Source of the DNA: Actinoplanes sp. NBC_00393
GTDB lineage: Bacteria > Actinomycetota > Actinomycetes > Mycobacteriales > Micromonosporaceae
Length of the DNA: 64,000 bases
Assembly (NCBI RefSeq): GCF_036053395.1
Contig: NZ_CP107942.1
Span: 7,210,501-7,274,500, forward strand
Direction of reading: 5' to 3'
Below the pieces are notes generated by a model that was not told the DNA's origin, did not search any database, and saw only the letters and a list, made by a program, of their open reading frames with translations. Below are positions 27,532-35,048 of the stretch, piece by piece (position 1 is the first letter of the stretch; each line of letters opens with the position of its first letter). The position numbers and the translations under genes were made by a program.

Positions 27532-28707
27532 CTATCTGGGCGTCTTCCACGCCCCGGCCCGGCGGGCCCGCTCGACCGCACCCGGCAGCGCCGCCAGCAG
27601 CGCGTCGATGTCGGCGACCGTGCTGTCGTGGCCGAGAGTGAACCGCAGCGAGGACCGGGCCCGGGCGTCGTCGGCACCCATCGCGAGCAGCACGTGGCTC
27701 GGCTGCGCCACCCCGGCCGAGCAGGCCGAACCGGTCGAGCAGTAGACCCCCTGCGCGTCCAGGAGCAGCAGCAACGCGTCGCCCTCGCACCCCGGGAAGG
27801 AGAAGTGCGCGTTACCCGGCAGCCGGTCGGTCACGGCACCGTTGAAGATCGCGTCTGGGATCGCCGCGCGTACCCGATCCGCCAGCTCATCGCGGAGTCC
27901 GGCGAGGCGCGCCGCGTACTCCTCCCGGGTCTTCACCGCGGTCTCCACCGCGGTCGCGAAAGCGACCACGCCCGGCGTGTCCAACGTGCCGGAGCGCACA
28001 TCGCGTTCCTGGCCGCCGCCGTGCAGCAGCGGCGTGCACGGCACGTCCCGGCCCAGCAGGAGGGCGCCCACCCCGACCGGCCCGCCGACCTTGTGACCGG
28101 TCACCGTGAGCGCGGCCACCCCGCTGGCCGCGAAATCCACCGGAATCTGCCCGATCGCCTGCACCGCGTCGGTGTGGAACGGCACACCCGCCGCCGCGGC
28201 GATCCCCGCCAGCTCGGTGATCGGCTGAACCGTGCCGACCTCGTTGTTCGCCCACTGCACGCTGACCACCGCGAGTTCGTCGCCACGCTCGGCGATCAGC
28301 TCGGCCAACGCCTCCGGAGCCACCCGTCCGGTCTCGTCCACCGGCAGCGTGGTCACCTCCGCGCCTTCCTGCCGGCCGAGCCAGTCGACCGCGTCCAGGA
28401 CGGCATGATGCTCGACCGCGGAGGCCACGACCCGCACCCGCTCCGCCTCCGCATCGCGCCGGGCCCAGAAGATCCCCTTGACGGCGAGGTTGTCACTCTC
28501 CGTACCGCCGCCGGTGAAGACGACTTCCGAAGGGCGCGCGCCGAGCGCCGCGGCAACCCGCTCCCGCGACTCCTCGACCAGGCGCCGGGCGCCGCGCCCG
28601 GCCGCATGCAGGGACGACGGATTGCCGACCTCCCGCGCCGCGGCGACGTAGGCGTCAAGCGCGGCGGGAAGCATCGGCGTAGTCGCCGCGTGATCCAGGT
28701 AGGCCAT
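27532..28707 (-). CDS. cysteine desulfurase (IscS/NifS type)
   Basis: This 391-residue PLP enzyme takes sulfur from cysteine and passes it on as a persulfide, here most likely to MnmA. The start [17 protein letters not shown] is diagnostic. PLP Lys lies in [18 protein letters not shown], the cofactor-contact His in [12 protein letters not shown], and the mobile-loop Cys in [21 protein letters not shown]. The ATG at 28707 is used rather than the preceding GTG. It is first of the desulfurase-mnmA-methionine-synthase-like-ligA run. The 1.47-kb repeat region upstream leaves little obvious promoter sequence. Confidence 0.95.
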   Translation of the reverse strand: MAYLDHAATTPMLPAALDAYVAAAREVGNPSSLHAAGRGARRLVEESRERVAAALGARPSEVVFTGGGTESDNLAVKGIFWARRDAEAERVRVVASAVEHHAVLDAVDWLGRQEGAEVTTLPVDETGRVAPEALAELIAERGDELAVVSVQWANNEVGTVQPITELAGIAAAAGVPFHTDAVQAIGQIPVDFAASGVAALTVTGHKVGGPVGVGALLLGRDVPCTPLLHGGGQERDVRSGTLDTPGVVAFATAVETAVKTREEYAARLAGLRDELADRVRAAIPDAIFNGAVTDRLPGNAHFSFPGCEGDALLLLLDAQGVYCSTGSACSAGVAQPSHVLLAMGADDARARSSLRFTLGHDSTVADIDALLAALPGAVERARRAGAWKTPR

Positions 28708-29022
28708 CACTCCCAGCTTAGGCCGTCCCGCCGCGCACCCTCGCCGCCGTCCTACCCCCGAAGATCAAACCCATGCGGCGTACGCGCGACGCCGCCCACC
28801 CCATCCTCCCCAGCCCTCCTCCCTGCCCGCCCCGCCGCACCTCGCGACCCCGGCACCCCTCAAGGCCGCCCGGCGACCGCCGGGCTCACCCTCACCTCAC
28901 CCACCCCAGCCCCCGCCTCCCCCGCACAATCGCCCCGCATGCCCGCCCCCGCCGCCCGCCGCGACCACCGCCCACCGCCCGTCACCAGCTGGCCGCCCGC
29001 CACCAGCCGGCCGCCAGCCGGA

Positions 29023-29339
29023 GCCGTCGCCCACGCAGGCAAAGCCCTCTCATTCCATGCCTGACGGACGGTCGAGCCCGCCCAGCCGTCGCCCACGCAG
29101 ATAATGACGGCCGCATTCCATGGCTGACCAACGGCCGAGCCCGGCCCAGCCGTCGCCCATACAGGTAACAACGGCCCCATTCCATGCCTCTACGCCAGCC
29201 GGACCCGCCCAGCCGTCGCCCACGCAGGTAACAACGGCCGCATTCCATGGCTGACCAACGGCCGAGCCCGGCCCAGCCGTCGCCCACGCAGGTAGCAACG
29301 GCCGCATTCCATGCCCTACGCCAGCCGAACCCGCCGAGC
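29023..29339. repeat. five tandem units of about 63 bp
   Basis: Units begin with GCCGTCGCCCACGCAG at 29023, 29085, 29149, 29212 and 29276 (spacings 62, 64, 63, 64). Each has an inner GCATTCCATG segment. Units 2 and 4 are nearly identical through their whole length, and units 3 and 5 share another version of the second half, so the array looks like duplicated two-unit blocks. It is not a CRISPR array because the segments between the conserved parts are not unique. Confidence 0.85.
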
Positions 29340-29452
29340 TGGCACGTGCGCACCTGTTGGCGCCCAGATCCGCCGAGCTGTTACGTGCGCACCTGTTGGC
29401 ACTCGGGGGCGATGTAGACAGCGCTGGCGGTCAGCCGGGCGGAGTCTGCGGC

Positions 29453-29702
29453 CAGGCTGGCGCTGAGGGCTGTTTCGGGCCTCGGGAAACAGCGATGGCG
29501 GCCAGCCGGATCGCTCAGCTGGCGCTGACGGCTGTCTCGACCGCCTCGAAACAACACTGAGCGCCAGCCGGACGGACGCGCGTGGCCCGGCTGGCGTTGA
29601 GGGCTGTCTCGGGCCTCCGGAAACAGCCGTGGCAACCAGCTGGATCGCTCGGCTGACGCTCAGTGCTGTCTCAACGCCCGCCAAACAGCCCTCAGCGCCA
29701 GC
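29453..29702. repeat. cluster of four palindromic repeats (GCTGG/CTGTTTC family)
   Basis: Four hairpins lie in a row at about 29453-29506, 29517-29569, 29589-29641 and 29651-29702. Each follows the plan GCTGGCGCTGAGGGCTGTTTC - short loop - GAAACAGC...CCAGC, with compensating differences between arms. They are separated by GGATCGCTC-like linkers. The same plan forms the convergent-gene hairpins at 1632-1684 and 40350-40400. Confidence 0.8.
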
Positions 29703-29849
29703 CTGACATCCCCCGCTCCTATTCGGTGCTCGCCTGCCAGTTGGCGCTGAGGCGCCGTCGCTCGGCTGAATTGATCATGGCCACCGGGTGGTCAGGCTGC
29801 TGCTCGCGGCGTCGCGGGCGGGCGTATGGGGCTGAGGGACGGCTGGGCG

Positions 29850-29995
29850 GCAGCGTCGCGAGACGGCCATCCCGGGTTGAGGGAGGGCTGGGCGGCGGCG
29901 GGGCGAAACGGCCATCCGGGGTTGAGGGAGGCTGCGGTGGCGGCGGGGCGAGACGGCCATCCGGGGTTGGCGGGAGGCTGCGGCGGGGCCGGGCG
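29850..29995. repeat. tandem units of about 51-54 bp
   Basis: Three to four units carry GACGGCCATCC followed by GGGTTGAGGGAGG and a GGCGGCGGGGCG stretch. The first is interrupted by extra bases. They are intergenic and appear non-coding. Directly after them at 30014-30057 lies a block that recurs near the right end of the window (63880-63925). Confidence 0.7.
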
Positions 29996-30013
29996 GGGTG
30001 GGCTTGGCGGGGA

Positions 30014-30057
30014 TGAGCCCGGCGGGGGCGCTGGGGCCTTGAGTTGCTGGTGGTCGC
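30014..30057. repeat. copy 1 of a dispersed block
   Basis: TGAGCCCGGCGGGGGCGCTG plus GGGCCT (30014-30039), then GCTGGTGGTCGCT (30045-30057), match 63880-63905 and 63913-63925 exactly in those parts. Both copies lie on the far side of a palindromic-repeat cluster. Confidence 0.75.
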
Positions 30058-30127
30058 TTCGTTGAGCGAGGGAGGTGTGGCTGGGGTTGGGGGCGGCGTC
30101 GCGCGTACCGGGGAGGGGTTCGACGGC

Positions 30128-30159
30128 GAACGGCCCGGCGGATGGCCGCCGGGCCGTTC
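30128..30159 (-). terminator. terminator of etfBA
   Basis: GAACGGCCCGGCGG (30128-30141) and CCGCCGGGCCGTTC (30146-30159) form a perfect 14-bp stem with a 4-nt loop, 23 bp after the etfA stop codon. Confidence 0.85.
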
Positions 30160-30181
30160 TTCCCTCGTGGAGCGGGATGCC

Positions 30182-31132
30182 TTACTTGCGCTTGCGGATC
30201 TCGTCGGCCGCCTGCGGGACGATCTTGAACAGGTCGCCGACCACGCCGAAGTCGGCGAGTTCGAAGATCGGCGCTTCGGCGTCCTTGTTGACCGCGACGA
30301 TCGTCTTCGAGGTCTGCATGCCGGCCCGGTGCTGGATCGCGCCGGAGATGCCCAGCGCCACGTACAGCTGCGGGGACACCGTCTTGCCGGTCTGCCCGAC
30401 CTGGAACTGGTGCGGGTAGTAACCCGAGTCGACCGCCGCGCGTGACGCGCCGACCGCGCCGCCGAGCAGGTCGGCCAGCTCCTCGACCAGCTTGAAGTTG
30501 TCGGCGTTACCGACACCGCGGCCACCGGAGACCACGATCGACGCCTCGGTCAGCTCCGGGCGCGAACCCTTCTGCTCGGCGACCCGCTCGACCACCTTGG
30601 TCAGCTTGTCCGCCTCCGACACCGCCACGGTCAGCTCCTCGACCGCCGGCGACGCCGCGGCCGGCGCCGGGGTCACCGAGTTCGGGCGGATCGTCACGAT
30701 CGGCAGACCCCGCGTGACCTTCGACTTCACGATCGTCGAACCCGCGAACACCACCTGCGTCGCGGTGCCGTCCGCCTCGACCGCGACCGCATCGGTCAAC
30801 AGCCCGTTGTCCAACTTGACCGCCAGCCGACCGGCGATCTCCTTGCCCTCCTGCGTGGAGCCGAGCAGCACCGCCGCCGGCTGCACCCGCTTGACGAGCT
30901 CGGCGACCACGGTCGCCTTCGGCGCGACCAGGTAGCCCTCGACGTCCTCACCGGACGCGGTGTAGATCTTCTCCGCCCCGAACTCGGCGAGCTTCTCGGT
31001 CAGCGCCGACGCGTCACCGAAGACCACCGCGGACGGCGAACCGAGTCCACGCGCGATGGTCAGCATCTCCAGCGTGACCTTCTTGACGCCGGCGGCCTGC
31101 GAGGCCTCGACGACGACCAGTACTTCAGCCAT
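30182..31132 (-). CDS. etfA: electron transfer flavoprotein alpha subunit
   Basis: This 316-residue ETF alpha subunit carries FAD and passes electrons from acyl-CoA and related dehydrogenases to the quinone pool via ETF dehydrogenase. The N-terminal domain begins [22 protein letters not shown]. The C-terminal FAD domain shows [43 protein letters not shown] and [25 protein letters not shown], followed by [23 protein letters not shown]. It starts 20 bp after etfB, so the two are co-expressed. Length is normal. Confidence 0.96.
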   Translation of the reverse strand: MAEVLVVVEASQAAGVKKVTLEMLTIARGLGSPSAVVFGDASALTEKLAEFGAEKIYTASGEDVEGYLVAPKATVVAELVKRVQPAAVLLGSTQEGKEIAGRLAVKLDNGLLTDAVAVEADGTATQVVFAGSTIVKSKVTRGLPIVTIRPNSVTPAPAAASPAVEELTVAVSEADKLTKVVERVAEQKGSRPELTEASIVVSGGRGVGNADNFKLVEELADLLGGAVGASRAAVDSGYYPHQFQVGQTGKTVSPQLYVALGISGAIQHRAGMQTSKTIVAVNKDAEAPIFELADFGVVGDLFKIVPQAADEIRKRK

Positions 31133-31152
31133 TGTCCTCTATCCCCTCAGAC

Positions 31153-31929
31153 TCAGACGAACTTCTCGGTGGCCAGGTACGCGACGAGCTGCTCGCCACC
31201 GTTGCCCTCGTCCACGACCTTCGCACCGCCGGTACGCGGCGGCCGCTTCGAGAACTCCAGCACCTGACTGGTGGCACCCGCGAACCCGACCTCGTCGGCG
31301 GCCACACCCAGCTCACCGAGCGTGAGGCTCTGCACCGGCTTCTTCTTCGCGGCCATGATCCCCTTGAACGACGGGTACCGCGGCTCGTTGATGGTGTCCC
31401 AGACGCTGACGATCGCCGGCGTGGCGGCCGTGACGACCTCGTAGCCCTCGTCGGTCTGCCGTTCCACGGTCAGCTGCGACCCGTCCACGCTCAGCTTGCG
31501 CGCCCCGGTCAGCGCCGCCACCCCGAGCCGCTCCGCCAGCATGTGCGGAATCACCTGCACCCGGCCGTCGGTCGACTCCGCGCCACACAGGATCAGATCC
31601 GCGTTCAACTGACCCAGCGCCGCCGCCAGAACCTTCGACGTCGCCACCGCACACGAACCGTGCAACGCGTCATCCTGCACGTGGACCGCCTTGTCCGGCC
31701 CCATCGACAGCGCCTTACGGATCGAGTCGGTCGCACCCGCCGGGCCCACCGTCAACACGGTCACCTCACCACCGTGCGCTTCCTTGATCTTCAGCGCTTC
31801 CTCGATGGCGTACTCGTCCATCTCGTTGATGACATTGCTCGACGACGCCCGATCCACCGAGAAATCAGCGGCCAGGGTGCGCTCGGCACCGGAGTCGGGT
31901 ACCTGCTTCACCAGTACGACGATGTTCAT
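31153..31929 (-). CDS. etfB: electron transfer flavoprotein beta subunit
   Basis: This 258-residue ETF beta subunit binds AMP and forms the dehydrogenase-docking face of the heterodimer with EtfA. Motifs are MNIVVLVKQVPDS, the conserved VINEMDEYAIEEALKIKE, and the ETF beta signature region ATPAIVSVWDTINEPRYPSFKGIMAAKKKP. The ATG at 31929 is chosen because GGAGCGCG precedes it; an earlier in-frame start adds an unrelated leader. It is the first gene of etfBA. The enoyl-CoA hydratase and isobutyryl-CoA mutase elsewhere in the window use related acyl-CoA chemistry but are not linked to it. Confidence 0.96.
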   Translation of the reverse strand: MNIVVLVKQVPDSGAERTLAADFSVDRASSSNVINEMDEYAIEEALKIKEAHGGEVTVLTVGPAGATDSIRKALSMGPDKAVHVQDDALHGSCAVATSKVLAAALGQLNADLILCGAESTDGRVQVIPHMLAERLGVAALTGARKLSVDGSQLTVERQTDEGYEVVTAATPAIVSVWDTINEPRYPSFKGIMAAKKKPVQSLTLGELGVAADEVGFAGATSQVLEFSKRPPRTGGAKVVDEGNGGEQLVAYLATEKFV

Positions 31930-32090
31930 CGCGCTCCTACGACCCTCCTGAGTTGAACGCACCCGCCGGCGACGGACATGTCAGCCAGGTTACCCGCCAG
32001 TAGATTTGATGTTGCCGGCCACCCAGAGTGACACACCTCACCCACGAGGCGACCGAGATCGCTACAGTGGGCGACGAGGAGGTGTCAGAC

Positions 32091-32282
32091 ATGTCCGGTC
32101 AAAACGTCTCGCTGGTCGACGATGTCAGTCCGCCTGCGTCCCATAGTCCCCCACGCCCCGACGTGATCGAGCCGCAGTCCCATGGTCGCGCCGGCCCGGA
32201 CTCACCGTGGTGCCTCTGTGGGCACTCACGCGAGGCCTGCGTCAGTGACGAAGTCCGCATCCTCTGGCACCCGGATTCTTGA
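32091..32282 (+). CDS. small Cys-containing protein, unknown
   Basis: This 63-residue protein starts with ATG at 32091 behind an excellent ribosome site (GAGGAGG, eight bases upstream). The N-terminal half is Ser/Pro-rich and probably disordered. The C-terminal part WCLCGHSREACVSDEV carries a C-x-C...C cluster with a His, which could bind a metal. I do not recognise the family. It precedes two DUF202 membrane genes by 23 bp and may be in their transcript. Confidence 0.6.
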   Translation: MSGQNVSLVDDVSPPASHSPPRPDVIEPQSHGRAGPDSPWCLCGHSREACVSDEVRILWHPDS

Positions 32283-32305
32283 CCCACTAGGTCAATAATC
32301 GACAG

Positions 32306-32689
32306 GTGTTCGGTGGCCTGGCTCAGTGGTTCGACCCGGAGCGGGAATCGGAGCGGGGCACCACGCCCGACTACCGGTTCTCGCTGGCCAACGAACGTAC
32401 CTTCCTGGCCTGGATCCGGACCGGCCTGGCGCTGATCGCCGGCGGCCTGGCGTGCGCGCAGTTCCTGCCGCCGCTGCCGGTCACGCATCTGCGCGAGATC
32501 ATCGCGATCCTGCTGCTCGTGCTGGGCGGGGTGGTGGCGCTGCGCGCCGTCGACCACTGGGCGCGGACCGAGCGGGCCATGCGCAACGGCACGGCGCTGC
32601 CCCGGTCCCGCTTCCCGGCGGTGCTCGCCATCGTGGTCGCCCTGGGCGCGCTCGCATTGGTCGTCGCGGTGCTGATCCAGGTCTTCTGA
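32306..32689 (+). CDS. DUF202/YidH-family membrane protein
   Basis: This 127-residue protein has three membrane spans and the DUF202 hallmark before the first, RFSLANERTFLAWIRTGLALIAGG. The spans are LIAGGLACAQFLPPL, LREIIAILLLVLGGVVALRAV and FPAVLAIVVALGALALVVAVL. The GTG at 32306 follows ACAG closely and no strong ribosome site is visible, so translation may depend on the upstream small gene. Its TGA overlaps the ATG of a second DUF202 gene (TGATG). The function of the family is unknown. Confidence 0.87.
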   Translation: MFGGLAQWFDPERESERGTTPDYRFSLANERTFLAWIRTGLALIAGGLACAQFLPPLPVTHLREIIAILLLVLGGVVALRAVDHWARTERAMRNGTALPRSRFPAVLAIVVALGALALVVAVLIQVF

Positions 32690-33045
32690 TGTCGTCGGAG
32701 CCCTGCGCCGACCATCAACATGATCCGGGGGCCTGCGCCGGGATCGACCGGGATCCGGGGGCTTCTCCGGAGCGGACCCGGCTGGCCTGGCGGCGTACCG
32801 GTCTGTCGGCTGCCGCGGTGGCGCTGCTCGCCGCCCGGCCCGCTTTCGCACCCGGCGCCGGACCGGCCGAATGGCTGGTCGCCGCGGCCGTGATGATCGG
32901 CTGGGCGGCGATGGTGGCCCTCGCCCTACACCGCGCCCGCGGCCTGCGAACCCGTTTTCCGGTGGCCGTACCGCGGTCGATCCGGGCCTACGCGCTGATC
33001 ACGGCGCTGCTGGCGATCCTCGGTGGATGGGTTGTCATGCTCTGA
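32689..33045 (+). CDS. second DUF202 membrane protein
   Basis: This 118-residue protein has three hydrophobic spans and the diverged DUF202 motif SPERTRLAWRRTGLSAAAVALL. The N terminus is His/Cys/Asp-containing and short. It is translationally coupled to the preceding DUF202 gene through TGATG, so the two probably form a complex. The arrangement of two adjacent DUF202 genes is common in actinobacteria (general knowledge), but the role is not known. Confidence 0.85.
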   Translation: MSSEPCADHQHDPGACAGIDRDPGASPERTRLAWRRTGLSAAAVALLAARPAFAPGAGPAEWLVAAAVMIGWAAMVALALHRARGLRTRFPVAVPRSIRAYALITALLAILGGWVVML

Positions 33046-33068
33046 TCGTCGCCGACCGGGAATAACCG

Positions 33069-33416
33069 ATGCATCATTGCCCCATGGTCCGGTTGCTCAT
33101 CGTCTTGGCCGCGGCGGCGCTCGCCCTGCTCATCCTGGCCCTCATCAGCGGCCTGGCAGCGGAACGCGTCCGGAACATGCCGCGGGCGCTCTGGATCCTC
33201 GTGATCCTTCTCATCCCCATCGCCGGTCCGATCGCCTACTTCGTGTGGGGCCGCCCGGTGACCCGTGCCCAACGGCGTCGGTCACCGCGCCCGTCCTCCC
33301 CGGACGACGACCCGGACTTCCTGCGCTCCATGGACACCGAACAATCCCGGCGGGACCGCGAGACGCTCGCCGAGTGGGAACGCGATCTGAACAAGGACGA
33401 CGAACAGCAGGCCTAG
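33069..33416 (+). CDS. PLDc_N-type small membrane protein
   Basis: This 115-residue protein has two membrane spans (VRLLIVLAAAALALLILALISGL and LWILVILLIPIAGPIAYFVWGRP). The second span has the pattern W-x-x-V-x-x-x-P-x-x-G-x-x-x-Y-F-x-x-G-R of the phospholipase-D/nuclease N-terminal (PLDc_N) segment, here without any nuclease domain. The tail is charged and probably cytoplasmic. ATG at 33069 is used. Its TAG stop is interlocked with that of the convergent TPP-enzyme gene in one CTAG (33413-33416). Confidence 0.82.
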   Translation: MHHCPMVRLLIVLAAAALALLILALISGLAAERVRNMPRALWILVILLIPIAGPIAYFVWGRPVTRAQRRRSPRPSSPDDDPDFLRSMDTEQSRRDRETLAEWERDLNKDDEQQA

Positions 33417-35035
33417 GCCAGGTTCGAGCTGCGGGGGTACGCGTCGGACGGGTCGGTGAGGACGTTGACCAGGTACGGCACACCCGCGTCGAAGGCCCGT
33501 CGCAGTGCCGGCCCGATCTCGGCTGCCTTCTCCACCGTCTCGCCCGCACCACCCAGCGCTTTCACCACGTCGTCGTACCGCAATCCCGGCTGCAGGTCGG
33601 CGGCGACGTCGTAGCCGTACATGGCGCGCATCGGGTGTTTCTCCAGGCCCCAGATGCCGTTGTTGCCGACGACGATGACCACGGGCAGCCCCTGCCGGGC
33701 CAGTGACTCGGCGTCCATCAGGGAGAAGCCGGCCGCACCGTCGCCCATCAGCACACAGACCTGCCGGTCGGGGTAGGTGACCCGGGCGCCCATCGCGTAG
33801 CCGAGCCCGGTGCCGAGGCACCCGTACGGGCCGGGGTCGAGCCAGGTCCCGGGCTGAGCGGGCTCCAGGAAGCGCCCGGCGTACGACACGAAGTCCCCAC
33901 CGTCGCCGATGGTCACCGCGTCCGCGGCGAGCACCTTGCGCAGCTCACCGTAGATCCGGGCGGGCCGTACCGGGTCGGTCTCGGCGGCCATCGCCTCGGC
34001 GTCGCGGGTCCGCGCCGCGTCCTCGGCGGTACGCAGCCCGGACACCCATTCCTCGTGGTCGGCCCGCCGCCCGGAGTACTCGGCGAGCGCGGCGAGGATG
34101 CGACCGAGATCACCGGCGGGGGAGACGGCCGGGGTCACGTGACCGGCCCGCTGGCCCGGCTCGTCCACGATGTGCACCACCCGCGCGCCGCCGAAATCGC
34201 CGAAGCCGAGCCGGAAGTCGAGCGGGGTGCCGACGACGGCCACCACGTCGGCCTCGTTCAGGGCGACCCGGCGGGCCCGGGAGAAAGCGAGCGGATGGCC
34301 GGGCGGCAGCACGCCGCGGCCCATGCCGTTGGCGAAGACCGGTACGCGCAACGCCTCGGCCGCCGCCCGCAACTCGGTCACCGCGTCCCCGGTCCACACG
34401 TCGGAACCCGCGATGATCACCGGCCGGTCCGCCCCGGCGAGCAGTTCGGCGGCCCGCCGTACCTCGTCCGGGTCGGCCTCCAGCACCGGGATCGCCGGAA
34501 CTCCGGGACTCGCCGCTTCAGCCGTGGAGTAGATCACGTCCAGCGGCAGGTCGAGGAAGACCGGCCCGCGGTGCGGTGTGAGCGCCGCGGTGAGTGCCGC
34601 CCCGATCTGGCCGGGGATGTCCTCGGTGCCGGTGACCGTAGCCGCGTACCGGGTGACCGGGGCGACCAGCGGCACGTGATCGAGCTCCTGAAGACTGCCG
34701 GACCCCCACCGGTACGCCGGCGCCCGCCCGCCGAGCACCAGCACCGGGGAGCCGTTGAAATGCGCGCTGGTCAGCCCGGAGATGCCGTTGGTCACACCGG
34801 GACCGGCGGTGAGCACGGCGAGCCCGGGACGGCGGCGCAACTTGGCCACCGCCTCGGCGGCGAACACCGCGGACTGCTCGTGCCGCACGTCGTGGACGCC
34901 GAAGCCGGCCTCGTGCGCCGCGGTGTAGAGCGGGAAGACGTGCCCGCCGGAGAGGGTGAACATCTCGGTCACCCCGAAGGCCCGCAGCGCGGCGAGCGCG
35001 AGTTCCCCGCCGTGCCCCTCGATCGTTCCGCTCAC
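33413..35035 (-). CDS. thiamine-pyrophosphate enzyme, acetolactate-synthase-like
   Basis: This 540-residue ThDP enzyme has three regions. The N-terminal pyrimidine-binding domain carries the catalytic Glu (VRHEQSAVFAAEAVAK) and VLTAGPGVTNGISGL. The central domain has PVIIAGSDVWTGDA. The C-terminal pyrophosphate domain has the metal motif MGDGAAGFSLMDAESLARQGLPVVIVVGNNGIWG. It resembles large subunits of acetolactate synthase and oxalyl-CoA decarboxylase/2-hydroxyacyl-CoA lyases. No regulatory small subunit or other branched-chain gene is nearby, so the reaction is not settled. The GTG at 35035 follows GGGAGAGCTC. It lies 13 bp downstream of the Hsp70-like gene on the same strand. Confidence 0.87.
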   Translation of the reverse strand: MSGTIEGHGGELALAALRAFGVTEMFTLSGGHVFPLYTAAHEAGFGVHDVRHEQSAVFAAEAVAKLRRRPGLAVLTAGPGVTNGISGLTSAHFNGSPVLVLGGRAPAYRWGSGSLQELDHVPLVAPVTRYAATVTGTEDIPGQIGAALTAALTPHRGPVFLDLPLDVIYSTAEAASPGVPAIPVLEADPDEVRRAAELLAGADRPVIIAGSDVWTGDAVTELRAAAEALRVPVFANGMGRGVLPPGHPLAFSRARRVALNEADVVAVVGTPLDFRLGFGDFGGARVVHIVDEPGQRAGHVTPAVSPAGDLGRILAALAEYSGRRADHEEWVSGLRTAEDAARTRDAEAMAAETDPVRPARIYGELRKVLAADAVTIGDGGDFVSYAGRFLEPAQPGTWLDPGPYGCLGTGLGYAMGARVTYPDRQVCVLMGDGAAGFSLMDAESLARQGLPVVIVVGNNGIWGLEKHPMRAMYGYDVAADLQPGLRYDDVVKALGGAGETVEKAAEIGPALRRAFDAGVPYLVNVLTDPSDAYPRSSNLA

Positions 35036-35048
35036 GAGCTCTCCCGGT

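Larger units (their letters stand above)
28711..30127. other. 1.4-kb gene-free repeat region
   Basis: Between the cysteine desulfurase start and the etfA terminator no credible gene is seen. Open frames have Pro/Arg/Ala-rich repetitive translations and no ribosome sites. The region is a chain of repeat blocks: C-rich DNA (28780-29020), 63-bp units (29023-29339), a duplicated ACGTGCGCACCTGTTGGC block (about 29342-29402), palindromic family copies (29453-29702), GACGGCCATCC units (29850-29995), and a block shared with 63.9 kb. Confidence 0.75.

Noticed and set aside
29023..29339. CRISPR array
   Set aside because: Conserved parts recur every 62-64 bp, but the intervening parts are also repeated between units, there are no unique spacers, and no cas genes are present.
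28730..30010. Several frames of 60-270 codons in the 28.7-30 kb gap
   Set aside because: They overlap each other and repeat blocks, one extends as an antisense shadow of etfA, and none has a start signal or recognisable protein.
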